From NCBI GenBank assembly GCA_017536685.1, contig JAFXGW010000042.1, positions 48,493 to 112,492 on the forward strand: DNA of 64,000 bases, written 5' to 3'. The notes below the pieces were generated by a model. The model did not search any database, was not told the origin of the DNA, and saw only the letters and a list, made by a program, of their open reading frames with translations. Below are positions 26,673 to 36,710 of this stretch, in pieces. Source of the stretch: Clostridia bacterium (GTDB lineage Bacteria > Bacillota > Clostridia > TANB77 > CAG-508). A program made the position numbers and the translations under genes. Position 1 is the first letter of the stretch; every line of letters begins with the position of its first letter.

Positions 26673-27200
26673 ATGAAAGTATACATTGTAAGACATGGTC
26701 AAACAGCATCTAATTTTGCTGGAGTATATAATTTACTTGAAGAAGATTTAAATGAAAATGGAGTAGAACAAGCAAAAAGATTAAGTGAAAATATTAAGGA
26801 TTTAGAGTATGAGGTTATATATTGTTCTCCGCTTAAAAGAGCGGTTCATACTGCCAATATAATAAATATACATAATAAAGAAATGCTATTTGATGAAAGA
26901 TTAGTAGAAAGAAATGCTGGCAAATTGTCAGGAAAGCCATGGAATACTGTAGATAGAGAAATGTATTGGAATTACTATAACCAAGAAAAATATGCTGATG
27001 ACGAATCTGTAATGGAAGTGTTTAAAAGGGTGCATGAATTTTTAAATGAGTTAAAAAATAAAAAATACAAAAGTGTTTTAGTTGTTGCCCATAGTGGAAT
27101 TGCTAAAGCTTTTTATGCATATTTTAAAGGAATTCCTAAGGACGGAAAATTTTTAAAATTAGGTTTAAAAAATGGTGAAATAGCAGAGTATGAAATTTGA
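26673..27200 (+). CDS. Histidine phosphatase family protein (phosphoglycerate mutase-like)
   Basis: The 175-aa protein has the catalytic RHG motif (IVRHGQTASNF, His about 8), the second conserved region CSPLKRAVHTA, the Glu in FDERLVERNAGKLSG and the second catalytic His in VVAHSGIAKAF. ATG 26673 is chosen because GGAGA lies between it and the ATG at 26661. Likely a small-molecule or phosphoprotein phosphatase; a role as glycolytic mutase is less likely because gpmI is present. Confidence 0.87.
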   Translation: MKVYIVRHGQTASNFAGVYNLLEEDLNENGVEQAKRLSENIKDLEYEVIYCSPLKRAVHTANIINIHNKEMLFDERLVERNAGKLSGKPWNTVDREMYWNYYNQEKYADDESVMEVFKRVHEFLNELKNKKYKSVLVVAHSGIAKAFYAYFKGIPKDGKFLKLGLKNGEIAEYEI

Positions 27201-27418
27201 TTTTTTTGTCTAATTATGTGAAAAAAATTAATTAAAATATAAAAAAATTTCCATAAAATTGGTAATTTTTAATTATGTCATCAAGGTAAAAAAGATATTT
27301 CGAAAAACTAAAAAATATGTAAAAAAATAGTGAAAAATTAAAATTTTTATGATAGAATACAAAAAGTATAATTGTATACTTTAATTTAGTTAATTAAATA
27401 TAAAAAGGAGAAGGGGTA

Positions 27419-28126
27419 ATGGTAGCCTATAAAAGAGTTTTATTAAAGTTAAGCGGTGAAGCTTTATCAGGAAAAGAAGGACATGGGATTGATCCAGAAG
27501 TAATCGGTTCAATTTGTGACAAAGTAAAAGAAGTTGTAGATATGGGAGTTCAAGTATCAATAGTTGTTGGTGGTGGAAACTTCTGGAGAGGTTTAAAAAA
27601 TGGTAAAAAAATGAATGATAGAGCTACAGCTGATTATATGGGAATGTTAGCTACAGCTATGAATGGTTTAGCTCTTCAAGATGCTTTAGAATCTAGAGGT
27701 ATATACACAAGATTACAAACTGCAATAGAAATGAGAGAAATTGCAGAACCATATATAAAAAGAAAAGCTGCAAAACATTTAGAAAGAGGAAGAGTTGTAA
27801 TATTTGCTTGTGGAACTGGTCATCCATTTTTCTCAACAGATACAGCGGCAGCTTTAAGAGCAGCAGAAACAGAATCAGAAGTAATATTACTTGCAAAAAC
27901 AATAGATGGGGTTTATTCAGCAGATCCAAAATTAGATCCTACAGCTGTTAAATATGATAAAATTTCATATAAAGATGTTTTAGACCAAGATTTAAAAGTT
28001 ATGGATTCTACAGCAACAGCACTTTGTAAAGATAATAATATTCCATTATTAGTATTTGCAATAAGTGATCCAGAAAATATAGTGAGAGCTATAAAAGGTG
28101 AAGTTGTTGGTACAGTGGTGTCATAA
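27419..28126 (+). CDS. pyrH: Uridylate kinase
   Basis: Converts UMP to UDP; hexameric bacterial UMP kinase of the amino acid kinase fold. The 235-aa protein has KLSGEALSG at the N-terminus, [11 protein letters not shown], the [17 protein letters not shown] region and the [10 protein letters not shown] segment. Ribosome binding site AAGGAGAAGG. It heads the conserved block pyrH-frr-uppS-cdsA-rseP. The 218-bp region upstream holds a short palindrome AGTATA-ATTG-TATACT (27366-27381). Confidence 0.97.
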   Translation: MVAYKRVLLKLSGEALSGKEGHGIDPEVIGSICDKVKEVVDMGVQVSIVVGGGNFWRGLKNGKKMNDRATADYMGMLATAMNGLALQDALESRGIYTRLQTAIEMREIAEPYIKRKAAKHLERGRVVIFACGTGHPFFSTDTAAALRAAETESEVILLAKTIDGVYSADPKLDPTAVKYDKISYKDVLDQDLKVMDSTATALCKDNNIPLLVFAISDPENIVRAIKGEVVGTVVS

Positions 28127-28270
28127 TAAAATTAAAACTATAAAATCTAATATATTTTATAAAATATATTGAGATTACAAAAAGTAAGTATATGAAAATT
28201 ATAAAAATCAATATATAAGATTTTAAGAAAATTATTAAAATTTAAATAGAATGAAAGGAAGTTAAATATT

Positions 28271-28819
28271 ATGAATTTACAAGAATTAGAAGGAAGAATG
28301 ACAAAATCAATAGATGTATTTAGTCAAAATTTATCAGAGGTTAGAGCAGGAAGAGCTAATCCTGCAATATTAAATAAAATAAGTGTTGAATATTATGGAG
28401 TTCCAACTCCAATAAATCAAGTTGCTGGAATTTCTGTTCCAGAAGCTAGAACAATAGTTATTCAACCATGGGATGCTAGTGTATTAAAAGCAATTGAAAA
28501 AGCAATATTAGCTTCTGATATTGGGTTAAATCCAAATAATGATGGAAAACTAATTAGATTAAATTTCCCAGAACTAACAGCAGATAGAAGAAAAGAATTA
28601 GCTAAAGACATTAGAAAAATGGCTGAAGAAGCTAAAGTTAGCATTCGTTCAATAAGAAGAGATGGAATGGATGAAGTTAAAGATGAACAAAAAAAATCTG
28701 AGATAACTGAAGATCAAAAAGCAGATTTTGAAGATAAAATTCAAAAATTAACAGATAAATATGTTGCTGAAATTGATAAAATGTTAGAAAACAAAGAAAA
28801 AGAAATAATGACTATATAA
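28271..28819 (+). CDS. frr: Ribosome recycling factor
   Basis: Splits post-termination ribosomes together with EF-G. The 182-aa protein is normal length. Family motifs are visible: VRAGRANPAIL, YYGVPTPINQVAG, ARTIVIQPWD, LTADRRKELAKDIRKMAEEAK and VSIRSIRRDGMD. It follows pyrH after 144 bp containing an A+T-rich inverted repeat (28145-28178), the usual gene order. Confidence 0.97.
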   Translation: MNLQELEGRMTKSIDVFSQNLSEVRAGRANPAILNKISVEYYGVPTPINQVAGISVPEARTIVIQPWDASVLKAIEKAILASDIGLNPNNDGKLIRLNFPELTADRRKELAKDIRKMAEEAKVSIRSIRRDGMDEVKDEQKKSEITEDQKADFEDKIQKLTDKYVAEIDKMLENKEKEIMTI

Positions 28820-28843
28820 TGTACAAAAATGAGGAGCAAAAAT

Positions 28844-29548
28844 ATGGATGAATTACTTCCAAAACATATTGCCATTATTATGGATGGAAATAGACGTTGG
28901 GCAAAGCAAAGAAATTTACCAGTAAAACTTGGACATAAAGAAGGTGCAGAAACTTTAAAAAAAGTTGTTAGGTATGCTAATAAAAGAGGAATTGAATATA
29001 TTACTGTTTATGCATTTTCTACCGAAAACTGGAAAAGAGAAAAAGATGAAGTAGATAGCTTAATGTCATTACTCGAATATTATTTAGATCAATTTTCTAA
29101 AGAGGCTGATTCAGAAAATATTGTTATAAAAGTAATTGGAAGAAGAAATGAATTATCTGAAAAGTTATTAAAGAAAATTGATGAAGTTGTAGCGGGAACA
29201 AAAAATAATACAGGTATAGTTTTTACAATTGCACTTAATTATGGTGGTAGAGATGAAATTGTAAATGCTATAAAAAATTTAGTAGAAGACACCCAAAATA
29301 ATAAAATAGATGTTGATGATATTAACGAAGAATTAATTTCTAATTATTTATATACTAAAAATATGCCAGATCCAGATTTAATGATAAGAACCAGTGGTGA
29401 ATTAAGAACAAGCAATTTTTTACCTTGGCAATTAGTGTATTCTGAATTTTTATTTTTAGATAAACTATGGCCAGATTTTTCGGAAAAAGATTTAGAAGAT
29501 GCGATAAAAGTGTTTTCTAAAAGAAATAGAAAATTTGGAGCAAAATAA
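28844..29548 (+). CDS. uppS: Undecaprenyl diphosphate synthase
   Basis: Cis-prenyltransferase making the C55 lipid carrier for cell wall synthesis. ATG 28844 is chosen because GAGGAG (28831-28836) lies 7 bp before it, giving 234 aa. The catalytic region HIAIIMDGNRRWAK, LGHKEGAE, TVYAFSTENWKR, LNYGGRDEI and the C-terminal DLMIRTSGELRTSNFLPWQ are all present. It is followed directly by cdsA. Confidence 0.96.
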   Translation: MDELLPKHIAIIMDGNRRWAKQRNLPVKLGHKEGAETLKKVVRYANKRGIEYITVYAFSTENWKREKDEVDSLMSLLEYYLDQFSKEADSENIVIKVIGRRNELSEKLLKKIDEVVAGTKNNTGIVFTIALNYGGRDEIVNAIKNLVEDTQNNKIDVDDINEELISNYLYTKNMPDPDLMIRTSGELRTSNFLPWQLVYSEFLFLDKLWPDFSEKDLEDAIKVFSKRNRKFGAK

Positions 29549-29575
29549 AAAATAAATGCAAAGGATAGAAATGAA

Positions 29576-30394
29576 ATGAATATAAAAAGAGTTTTAACAG
29601 CAGTTATTGGTTTTCCAATAGTTGTTGCGATATTAGTTTTATCTAATAAATACATAATTGATATCTTGCTTTCAATTGTAGGAATTATATCAATACATGA
29701 ATATATTAAAAGTGCTGCAAATAAAGATATAAAAATAGTAAAGTGGATTAGCTATTTGTCTGTAATTGGAATTGCTTTTATACATTTAATACCTAGATTT
29801 TTATATATAAATATATTGGTATTTTGCATTCCAATATTGTTATTAATTTTATTTTTACATGTAATTGTAACAAATATGAGAATTACTTTTAAAGATATTG
29901 CCTTTACATTACTTGGAATTGTATATGTATTTTCTTTTCTAGCGTTTTTAGCAGCAATTTTTGGAATAGAAGGGAAAATTTCAGGAAAACTACTAATATG
30001 GTATGTATTTTTTGCAGCCTGGGGAACAGATACATTTGCTTATTTAATTGGAATGAAAATTGGAAAAACAAAATTTAGTAAAGTTAGTCCAAATAAATCT
30101 ATTGAGGGTTGTGTTGCCGGAACAGTAGGAGCTTTAGTTGTTTGCGTATTATATACTTTTGCGTTAAATACAATTGGTGGTTTTGATATATCTTATTTAA
30201 TTATTGGAATAGCTTCAATTATATTAAGTATAATAGGTCAAATTGGAGATTTTTCAGCTTCAGTTATAAAAAGATTTTTTGAAGTTAAAGATTTTAGTAA
30301 CATGTTTCCTGGTCATGGAGGGATGTTAGATAGAATAGATAGTGTAATGTTTATTGCACCATTTGCATATATGATGTTTTTAATCTTGTTATAG
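29576..30394 (+). CDS. cdsA: Phosphatidate cytidylyltransferase
   Basis: Makes CDP-diacylglycerol for phospholipid synthesis. The 272-aa integral membrane protein has about seven to eight hydrophobic helices and the CDS signature near the C-terminus: KRFFEVKDFSNMFPGHGGM then DRIDS. Ribosome binding site AAAGGA. In many Firmicutes dxr lies between cdsA and rseP; here rseP follows after 10 bp. Confidence 0.95.
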   Translation: MNIKRVLTAVIGFPIVVAILVLSNKYIIDILLSIVGIISIHEYIKSAANKDIKIVKWISYLSVIGIAFIHLIPRFLYINILVFCIPILLLILFLHVIVTNMRITFKDIAFTLLGIVYVFSFLAFLAAIFGIEGKISGKLLIWYVFFAAWGTDTFAYLIGMKIGKTKFSKVSPNKSIEGCVAGTVGALVVCVLYTFALNTIGGFDISYLIIGIASIILSIIGQIGDFSASVIKRFFEVKDFSNMFPGHGGMLDRIDSVMFIAPFAYMMFLILL

Positions 30395-30404
30395 GAGGCG
30401 AATT

Positions 30405-31413
30405 TTGGCTTTTTTAATCAATGTTTTTAAAGTCGTATTTTTATTAGGTTTTTTAATATTCATACATGAGGGTGGACATTTTTTTGCAGCTAGATTATTT
30501 AAGGTAAAAGTTGAAGCTTTTTCTATTGGATTTGGACCTAAAATTTTTACTAAAAAAGGAAAAGAAACTGAATATAGTTTAAGTCTTATCCCTTTTGGTG
30601 GATATGTAAAAATGACTGGTGAAAATGAAAAAAGCGATGATGAAGGAGCTTTTTGTAATGCAAAAGTTCTTCATAGAATTATAATTGTTGCAGCAGGTGC
30701 AATTGTAAATATTATTTTTGCGATTACAGTGTTCTTTATTTTATCAGTATGTTCAGGGTACAATATATCTACAACAGTTAGCGGAAAAGTGCCACAAGCA
30801 GAAATGAATTTATCTCGGAATAGAAATTGGTGACAAAATATTAAAAATAAATGATGAAAAAATTAGACTAAAATCAGATATATCAGATTGCTTAAAAGAT
30901 TCTGATGGAAGCGAAATAAAAGTACTAGTTGAAAGAAACAATGAAGAAATAGAATTAATGGTTAAACCAACTGAATATTCTGATGGTGTATATATTTTGG
31001 GTATTCAAGTTGCATTAATAGACGCAACATTTTCAGAAAAAATTTATTATGCCTTTTGGGAAACAATAAACTTCGTTGAATCAATGTTTGAAAGTATAAT
31101 AATGTTATTTACTGGAAATGTAAAAATAGAACAAATGACAGGGCCAATTGGAATTTCTGAAATTGTAGTAAAATCAAGTGGAATATATGATTTTGTATAT
31201 TTACTTTGTTTAATATCATTATCACTTGGTGTAACAAATCTTTTACCAATACCAGCTTTAGATGGTGGAAGAATATTTTTGCTTATAATTGAAGGAATTC
31301 GTGGAAAAGCACTAAAAGAAGAAATAGAATTAGGAATTCAATCAGTAGGTTTTTTACTATTAATTTTACTCTCACTTTATGTGTCTTATAAAGATATTTT
31401 AAGAATTTTTTAA
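30405..31413 (+). CDS. rseP: RIP metalloprotease RseP, requires +1 frameshift at CGG
   Basis: Site-2 intramembrane protease that cleaves anti-sigma factors or signal peptide remnants. TTG 30405 follows AGGAGG. The zinc motif HEGGH is at residues 21-25, then FGPK and the second membrane helix. Codon 138 is CGG (30816-30818); the zero frame ends at TGA 30831-30833, giving 142 aa. Skipping C30816 gives Ser-Gly-Ile-Glu-Ile-Gly-Asp, the classic start of the PDZ domain. The reading then continues to TAA at 31411-31413 with the second active-site motif NLLPIPALDGGRIF. The whole product is about 335 aa, normal for RseP. Each half alone lacks part of the active site. The downstream frame has no start with a ribosome binding site near the join. 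Confidence 0.9.
30816..30818 (+). other. In-frame CGG, candidate +1 frameshift site in rseP
   Basis: Context TTA TCT CGG AAT AGA. TCT-(C)-GGA-ATA-GAA-ATT-GGT-GAC restores the PDZ domain, where glycine is the usual residue. Confidence 0.65.
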
Positions 31414-31430
31414 AAAGGAAGTATAGAAGT

Positions 31431-32006
31431 ATGAAATGTAGTATTTGTGGAGCGAAATTAAAAAAAGAGGGAGATATTTGTATTAATTGTTACAAAGAGT
31501 TTCAAGAGGAAGAAGACCTAAAAAAAGACAATGAGGAAAGATTAAAAATAAAGAGAAAATATTCAATTTCTTATGAATTTTTTAAATATATAGAAGTAAT
31601 TGTAATTTGTATATTATCTATTGTTATTTGCATAAGCTCAGGTGGAATTCTAGAAGCTCTTGGGGTAATTGTAATTTGTGCATTGGTAATGGGATTTTTA
31701 TTATTTATAGATAAAAGAATTGCAATGGGAACTAAAGCGACATTTTACAACAAAAAAGCTGTTTATAAATTTAAATTAGCATTTATAGATACAACAAAAG
31801 TGGTAAAATATACAGATATAAGTGACATAAGATATTTCCAAACAAATAGACAAAAGAAATATGGATATGGAGATTTATGCATATATACAAAAGGAAAAAT
31901 TCCTGGCTCAGGATTTTTAAATGGATTCCAAATTAAAAATGTGGAAAATGTAGAAGAGGTTTTTGGAAAAATAGGAGAAATTCTAGGAGTACAAGCAGAA
32001 GAATAA
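31431..32006 (+). CDS. Zinc-ribbon membrane protein with PH-like domain
   Basis: Unnamed 191-aa protein. The N-terminus carries two CxxC pairs (CSIC and CINC) forming a small zinc ribbon, then a charged linker, two membrane helices (about residues 51-74 and 78-93) and a C-terminal beta-rich domain. That domain (ATFYNKKAVYKFKLAFIDTT, DISDIRYFQTNRQKKYGYGD) resembles bacterial PH domains. It sits between rseP and polC with short spacing, where ispG or proS is found in some relatives. Function unknown. Confidence 0.7.
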   Translation: MKCSICGAKLKKEGDICINCYKEFQEEEDLKKDNEERLKIKRKYSISYEFFKYIEVIVICILSIVICISSGGILEALGVIVICALVMGFLLFIDKRIAMGTKATFYNKKAVYKFKLAFIDTTKVVKYTDISDIRYFQTNRQKKYGYGDLCIYTKGKIPGSGFLNGFQIKNVENVEEVFGKIGEILGVQAEE

Positions 32007-32021
32007 GAAAAAGAGGAAAAT

Positions 32022-35000
32022 ATGCCAAAATATATAAAAGAAGTTTTCAATGATTATGGGATTAATAATAATTTAATAGAAGCAGAAATTGAGAATATAA
32101 ATTTATATAAAAAAACAAATAAATTACTAATTAAAGTTGCATCTTCAAAAGAAATTACTTTGCAAGATATGGAAAGTTTTGAAAGCTATTTGGTAAATGT
32201 TTTTAAGGTAAATAAAGCTTCTATTGATATTAACTATGGGAATTTAACAATAGAGCAAAACATACCTGAAAACTGGAATAATATAATAAAATATATTGGA
32301 AAAAAAGAACCGTTTAGCAAAGCTATTTTGACTAATAGCAAACCAGAAATAGTTGGTCAAGACTTGCATGTAAAGTTATCTATGAAAGGTGCTTCTTTTT
32401 TAGTTGCGCAAAAATTTGACAAAGGATTAGAACATTTACTTGGAAATTTATATAACAAACAATATACAGTTGACTTTGTTGAAGATGTTTCAGAAGATTT
32501 TGAAAAAAAATTGTTAGAAAAGAGAAAACAAGAAGAAAAAGAAGCGTTGATGGAACTTGAAAGACAAGCTCAGATTGAGGTTGAGCAAGCTAAAGAAAGA
32601 AAAAAACAAGAAAAAGAAGCTGAAAAAGAAAGAAAACGTGAAGAAGATGAAAAGTTAAAAGAAGAATTAAGAAAACAAAATCCAGAACTTGCAGCAAAAA
32701 TTGAAGCGCACCAAAATAAAGCTCCAGAAGTCAAAGACGAAGCGTCACCTTTAATTTTAGGTAGAAGCATGATGATAAGAACTGAGCTTATAAAAATAGA
32801 AAACATTCCGATGACTGAAGACGCAGATTTAAGAGTTTGTGTTGAAGGTGAAATTTTAGAAGGTTCAATAGATTCAAGAGATATTAAAGATGAAAAAGTT
32901 ATTTTAATGTTTAATTTTTTTGATGGAACTAGCACAATTGGGTGTAAAGCATTTTTACCAAAAGATAAATTTAAAGAAGTAAAAGGAAGAATATCTTCCG
33001 CTAAAGGTTTAAGAATAGAAGGACAAGCAAGGTATAGTCCATATTCAAAAGAAGTTGAAATTATGGCAAATACAATTTTAGAGTCAACTGGCTTCAAAAA
33101 AGAAAAAAGAATGGATAACGCTCCAGAAAAAAGAGTAGAGCTTCATATGCATACACAAATGAGTCAAATGGATGCAATTACTCCATGCGCAGATTTAATA
33201 AAAAGAGCAATTTCTTGGGGATGGAATTCAATTGCAATTACAGATCATGGTGTTGTTCAAAGCTTTCCTGATGCGCATAAACTTTTAGGAAAAGTTGGGG
33301 ATGTTATAAAAGTTATATATGGTGTTGAAGCTTATTTCTGTCCAGATAAAGATCCAGCAGTTGTGAACTCTGAAGGACAAGATATAGATACAGAATATTG
33401 TGTATTTGACTTAGAAACTACAGGTATATCACATATAACAGAAAAAATTACAGAAATAGGAATTATAAAAATTAAAAATGGTGAAATTATAGATACTTTT
33501 GAGACATTTGTAAATCCAGAAAAGCCAATACCACAAGAAGTTGTAGAAGTAACTCATATTACAGATGATATGGTAAAAGATGCAGAAACTATAGATAAAA
33601 TAATGCCTAAAGTTTTAGAATTCATGAAAGGTTCCGTTTTAGTTGCACATAATGCCGATTTTGATATTGGTTTTATGAAATATAATTGTGAACAATTAGG
33701 GTTACCTTTTGAATTTACTCATATAGATACACTTCGTTTAGCTAAAGCAATATTCCCTGAATTTACAAGATATAAATTAGGTTTTATTGCTGATAAACTT
33801 GGAATAAAAGTAGAAGTTGCCCATCGTGCTTTAGATGACGTTAAAACTTTAGTACAAGTATTTAATGAAATGATACTAAGAGCTAAAGATAGAGATGCTA
33901 AAACAATAGATGATTTTGATAATGTTTTTGAAATGGATTTTAGAAAGCTTCCAGCATATCATATGATAATTTTAGCAAAAGATTATGTTGGTTTAAAAAA
34001 TCTTTATAAATTAGTATCTTATTCACATTTAGATTATTTCTATAAAAAACCTAGAATTTTAAAATCAATGCTTAACCAATATAGAGAAGGTTTAATTATA
34101 GGAAGTGCATGTGAGGCAGGGGAATTATATAGAGCAATTGTGCAAGGAAAATCTGATGAAGATTTAGAAGAAATTGCAAGTTATTATGATTATTTAGAAA
34201 TTCAACCTTTAGCAAATAATGAATACATGATTCGTGAAGGACAAGTTGAAGGTTGGGATACTTTAAAGAACTTTAATAAAAAGATAGTTGAACTTGGAGA
34301 AAAAATGAACAAACCTGTAGTTGCTACCTGCGATGTTCATTTTATGGATCCTCAAGATGAAGTATATAGAAGATTACTTCAAGCTGCTCAAAAATATGAT
34401 GATGCAGATAACCAAGCACCTTTATATTTAAGAACAACAGAAGAAATGCTAGAAGAATTTAGTTATTTAGGTGAAGAAAAAGCTTATGAAGTTGTAGTTA
34501 CAAATACAAATAAAGTTGCTGATATGTGTGAAAGAATAAGACCAATTTCACCAGAAAAATGTCCTCCTCATATTCCAGGATGTGAGGAAGATATTAAAAG
34601 AATTACTTTTGAAAAAGCACATGAATTATATGGAGATCCGCTTCCAGAAATAATTCAAACAAGACTTGATAAAGAATTAAATTCTATAATAAATAACGGA
34701 TATTCCGTAATGTATATTATAGCTCAAAAATTAGTTTGGAAATCAAATGAAGATGGTTACATAGTAGGGTCTAGAGGTTCAGTTGGTTCTTCACTTGTTG
34801 CATTTATGACGGGTATAACAGAAGTAAATTCTCTTCAACCACATTATAGGTGTCCGAAATGTAAATATTCAGATTTTACTGATTATGGAATTGGAAATGG
34901 ATTTGATCTTCCAGATAAAGATTGTCCGGTTTGTGGTGCAAAACTCGCAAAAGATGGAATGGATATTCCTTTTGAAACCTTTCTTGGATTTAATGGAGAT

Positions 35001-36446
35001 AAAGAGCCTGATATTGACTTAAATTTCTCTGGAGAATATCAAGCTAAAGCTCACAAATATACAGAAGTTATATTTGGAAAAGGAACAACGTTCAAAGCTG
35101 GAACAGTAGGTACTGTTGCTGATAAAACAGCTTTTGGATATGCTAAAAATTATTTTGAAGAAAGAAATATAATAAAACCAAATGCAGAAGTTGCAAGAGT
35201 ATCAGCTGGTTGTGTTGGAGTTAAAAGAACAACTGGACAGCACCCAGGTGGAATTATAGTTGTACCAAAGGGAAGAGAAATTTTTGAATTTACTCCTGTA
35301 CAACACCCTGCAGATGATGCTGGTTCAGATATAGTAACAACTCACTTTGATTATCACTCAATAGATGCAAACCTTTTAAAACTTGATATTCTGGGTCATG
35401 ACGATCCGACTGTTATACGTATGCTTCAAGATTTAAGTGGAATTGCACCAACAGACATTCCTTTGGATGATAAAGAAACAATGTCAATATTCAATTCAAC
35501 TGATGCTCTTGGAGTTACACCAGAACAAATTGGTTCAGAAGTAGGAACTTATGGAATACCAGAATATGGTACAAAATTTGCCCGAGGGATGCTTGTGGAC
35601 ACACGTCCTACAACATTCGATGAATTAATTCGTTTATCTGGTTTATCACATGGTACTGATGTATGGCTTGGAAATGCTCAAAGCTTAATTGAAGAAGGAG
35701 TAGTTACTCTAAAAGAAGCAATCTGTTGTCGTGATGATATTATGGTTTATTTAATGAAAAGAGGATTGCCACCAGATAAAGCATTCAAAATAATGGAAAC
35801 AGTTCGTAAAGGAAAAGCTTTAAAAGATCCAGAAAAATGGGAAGGGTTTAAAAAAGTTATGAAGGATTTCGATATACCAGATTGGTATGTTAAATCTTGT
35901 GAAAAAATCAAATACATGTTCCCGAAAGCCCATGCAGCAGCATATGTTACAAATGCTTTTAGAATTGCTTGGTTTAAGGTACATATGCCTCTTGCATATT
36001 ATGCTGCTTATTTTACAATAAGAGCAAAGGCATTTGATGCTGAATTTATGATAAATGGAAAAAGAGTTGTAGAAGAAAAAATGAAAGAGATTACTGCTCT
36101 TGGGAATAATGCAGCTCCAAAAGATAAAGATATGTATGACGACTTAGAATTGGTACATGAAATGTATGAAAGAGGTCTAGAATTTTTGCCAGTAGATTTA
36201 TATAAATCTCATAGTACAAAGTTTTTGATCGAAGATGGAAAACTTCGTCCACCACTAAATTCAATTGCCGGTCTTGGAAATGTTGCTGCGGAAAGTATTT
36301 ATGCAGCAAGATGTGAAGAACCTTTTGAATGTATTGAAGATATGCAAGCTCGTTCAAAAATTGGAAAATCAGTTACTGAACTTTTAGAAAAATTTGGATG
36401 CTTAAAAGGAATGACAAAATCAAATCAAATGAGTTTATTTGTATAA
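32022..36446 (+). CDS. polC: DNA polymerase III PolC-type
   Basis: Replicative polymerase of low-GC Gram-positives. The 1474-aa protein shows the expected order: N-terminal domain; a Lys/Glu-rich linker (about 155-240); OB fold; PHP domain start (HMHTQMSQMDA, about 369); proofreading exonuclease (FDLETTGISHITEKITEIG about 465, HNADFDIGF, HRALDDVKTL); PHP remainder (VATCDVHF); zinc finger (CPKCKYSDF and CPVCGAKL); and the polymerase active site (DIDLNF, TVGTVADKTAFGY, HPGGIIVVP, SGLSHGTDVWLGNAQ). It ends with the C-terminal helix-hairpin-helix region and SNQMSLF, a likely clamp-binding end. CDS appears intact. Confidence 0.97.
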   Translation: MPKYIKEVFNDYGINNNLIEAEIENINLYKKTNKLLIKVASSKEITLQDMESFESYLVNVFKVNKASIDINYGNLTIEQNIPENWNNIIKYIGKKEPFSKAILTNSKPEIVGQDLHVKLSMKGASFLVAQKFDKGLEHLLGNLYNKQYTVDFVEDVSEDFEKKLLEKRKQEEKEALMELERQAQIEVEQAKERKKQEKEAEKERKREEDEKLKEELRKQNPELAAKIEAHQNKAPEVKDEASPLILGRSMMIRTELIKIENIPMTEDADLRVCVEGEILEGSIDSRDIKDEKVILMFNFFDGTSTIGCKAFLPKDKFKEVKGRISSAKGLRIEGQARYSPYSKEVEIMANTILESTGFKKEKRMDNAPEKRVELHMHTQMSQMDAITPCADLIKRAISWGWNSIAITDHGVVQSFPDAHKLLGKVGDVIKVIYGVEAYFCPDKDPAVVNSEGQDIDTEYCVFDLETTGISHITEKITEIGIIKIKNGEIIDTFETFVNPEKPIPQEVVEVTHITDDMVKDAETIDKIMPKVLEFMKGSVLVAHNADFDIGFMKYNCEQLGLPFEFTHIDTLRLAKAIFPEFTRYKLGFIADKLGIKVEVAHRALDDVKTLVQVFNEMILRAKDRDAKTIDDFDNVFEMDFRKLPAYHMIILAKDYVGLKNLYKLVSYSHLDYFYKKPRILKSMLNQYREGLIIGSACEAGELYRAIVQGKSDEDLEEIASYYDYLEIQPLANNEYMIREGQVEGWDTLKNFNKKIVELGEKMNKPVVATCDVHFMDPQDEVYRRLLQAAQKYDDADNQAPLYLRTTEEMLEEFSYLGEEKAYEVVVTNTNKVADMCERIRPISPEKCPPHIPGCEEDIKRITFEKAHELYGDPLPEIIQTRLDKELNSIINNGYSVMYIIAQKLVWKSNEDGYIVGSRGSVGSSLVAFMTGITEVNSLQPHYRCPKCKYSDFTDYGIGNGFDLPDKDCPVCGAKLAKDGMDIPFETFLGFNGDKEPDIDLNFSGEYQAKAHKYTEVIFGKGTTFKAGTVGTVADKTAFGYAKNYFEERNIIKPNAEVARVSAGCVGVKRTTGQHPGGIIVVPKGREIFEFTPVQHPADDAGSDIVTTHFDYHSIDANLLKLDILGHDDPTVIRMLQDLSGIAPTDIPLDDKETMSIFNSTDALGVTPEQIGSEVGTYGIPEYGTKFARGMLVDTRPTTFDELIRLSGLSHGTDVWLGNAQSLIEEGVVTLKEAICCRDDIMVYLMKRGLPPDKAFKIMETVRKGKALKDPEKWEGFKKVMKDFDIPDWYVKSCEKIKYMFPKAHAAAYVTNAFRIAWFKVHMPLAYYAAYFTIRAKAFDAEFMINGKRVVEEKMKEITALGNNAAPKDKDMYDDLELVHEMYERGLEFLPVDLYKSHSTKFLIEDGKLRPPLNSIAGLGNVAAESIYAARCEEPFECIEDMQARSKIGKSVTELLEKFGCLKGMTKSNQMSLFV

Positions 36447-36476
36447 CTTATTTTTATAAAATATAAATAAGCTTAG

Positions 36477-36658
36477 ATATCAAATTGTTATATTGTTCAT
36501 TTTGTTTTTTTGTTCAAGTAATTTAAGTAGAAGTTCTAATTGAATTTTGATAGCGCCCTCATGGTTAATGAGATTCCCTATCAAAATTCTTTAAGAACTT
36601 CTAATCCTCAAATTACTTTCAATGCAAAAACTTCATTCACAATATAACAATTTGATAT
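36477..36658. repeat. Palindromic non-coding element, family 2, copy 1
   Basis: A 182-bp element with perfect 20-bp terminal inverted repeats (36477-36496 and 36639-36658). Inside, long arms pair again: AAGTAATTTAAGTAGAAGTT with the region around AACTTCTAATCC...ATTACTT, and GAATTTTGATAG with CTATCAAAATTC. The loop is around CGCCCTCATGGTTAATGAGA. A degenerate inverted copy lies at 37031-37110, on the other side of the DUF1294 gene. Resembles a miniature inverted-repeat transposable element. Confidence 0.8.
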
Positions 36659-36710
36659 TTAAAAGTATTAAATAATGATATTTATAAAAATAAGTTTGAA
36701 AGGAAATATT

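Noticed and set aside
30958..31413. Independent small membrane protein starting at ATG 30958
   Set aside because: Its frame is open and homologous to RseP well upstream to the CGG at 30816, and it has no ribosome binding site.
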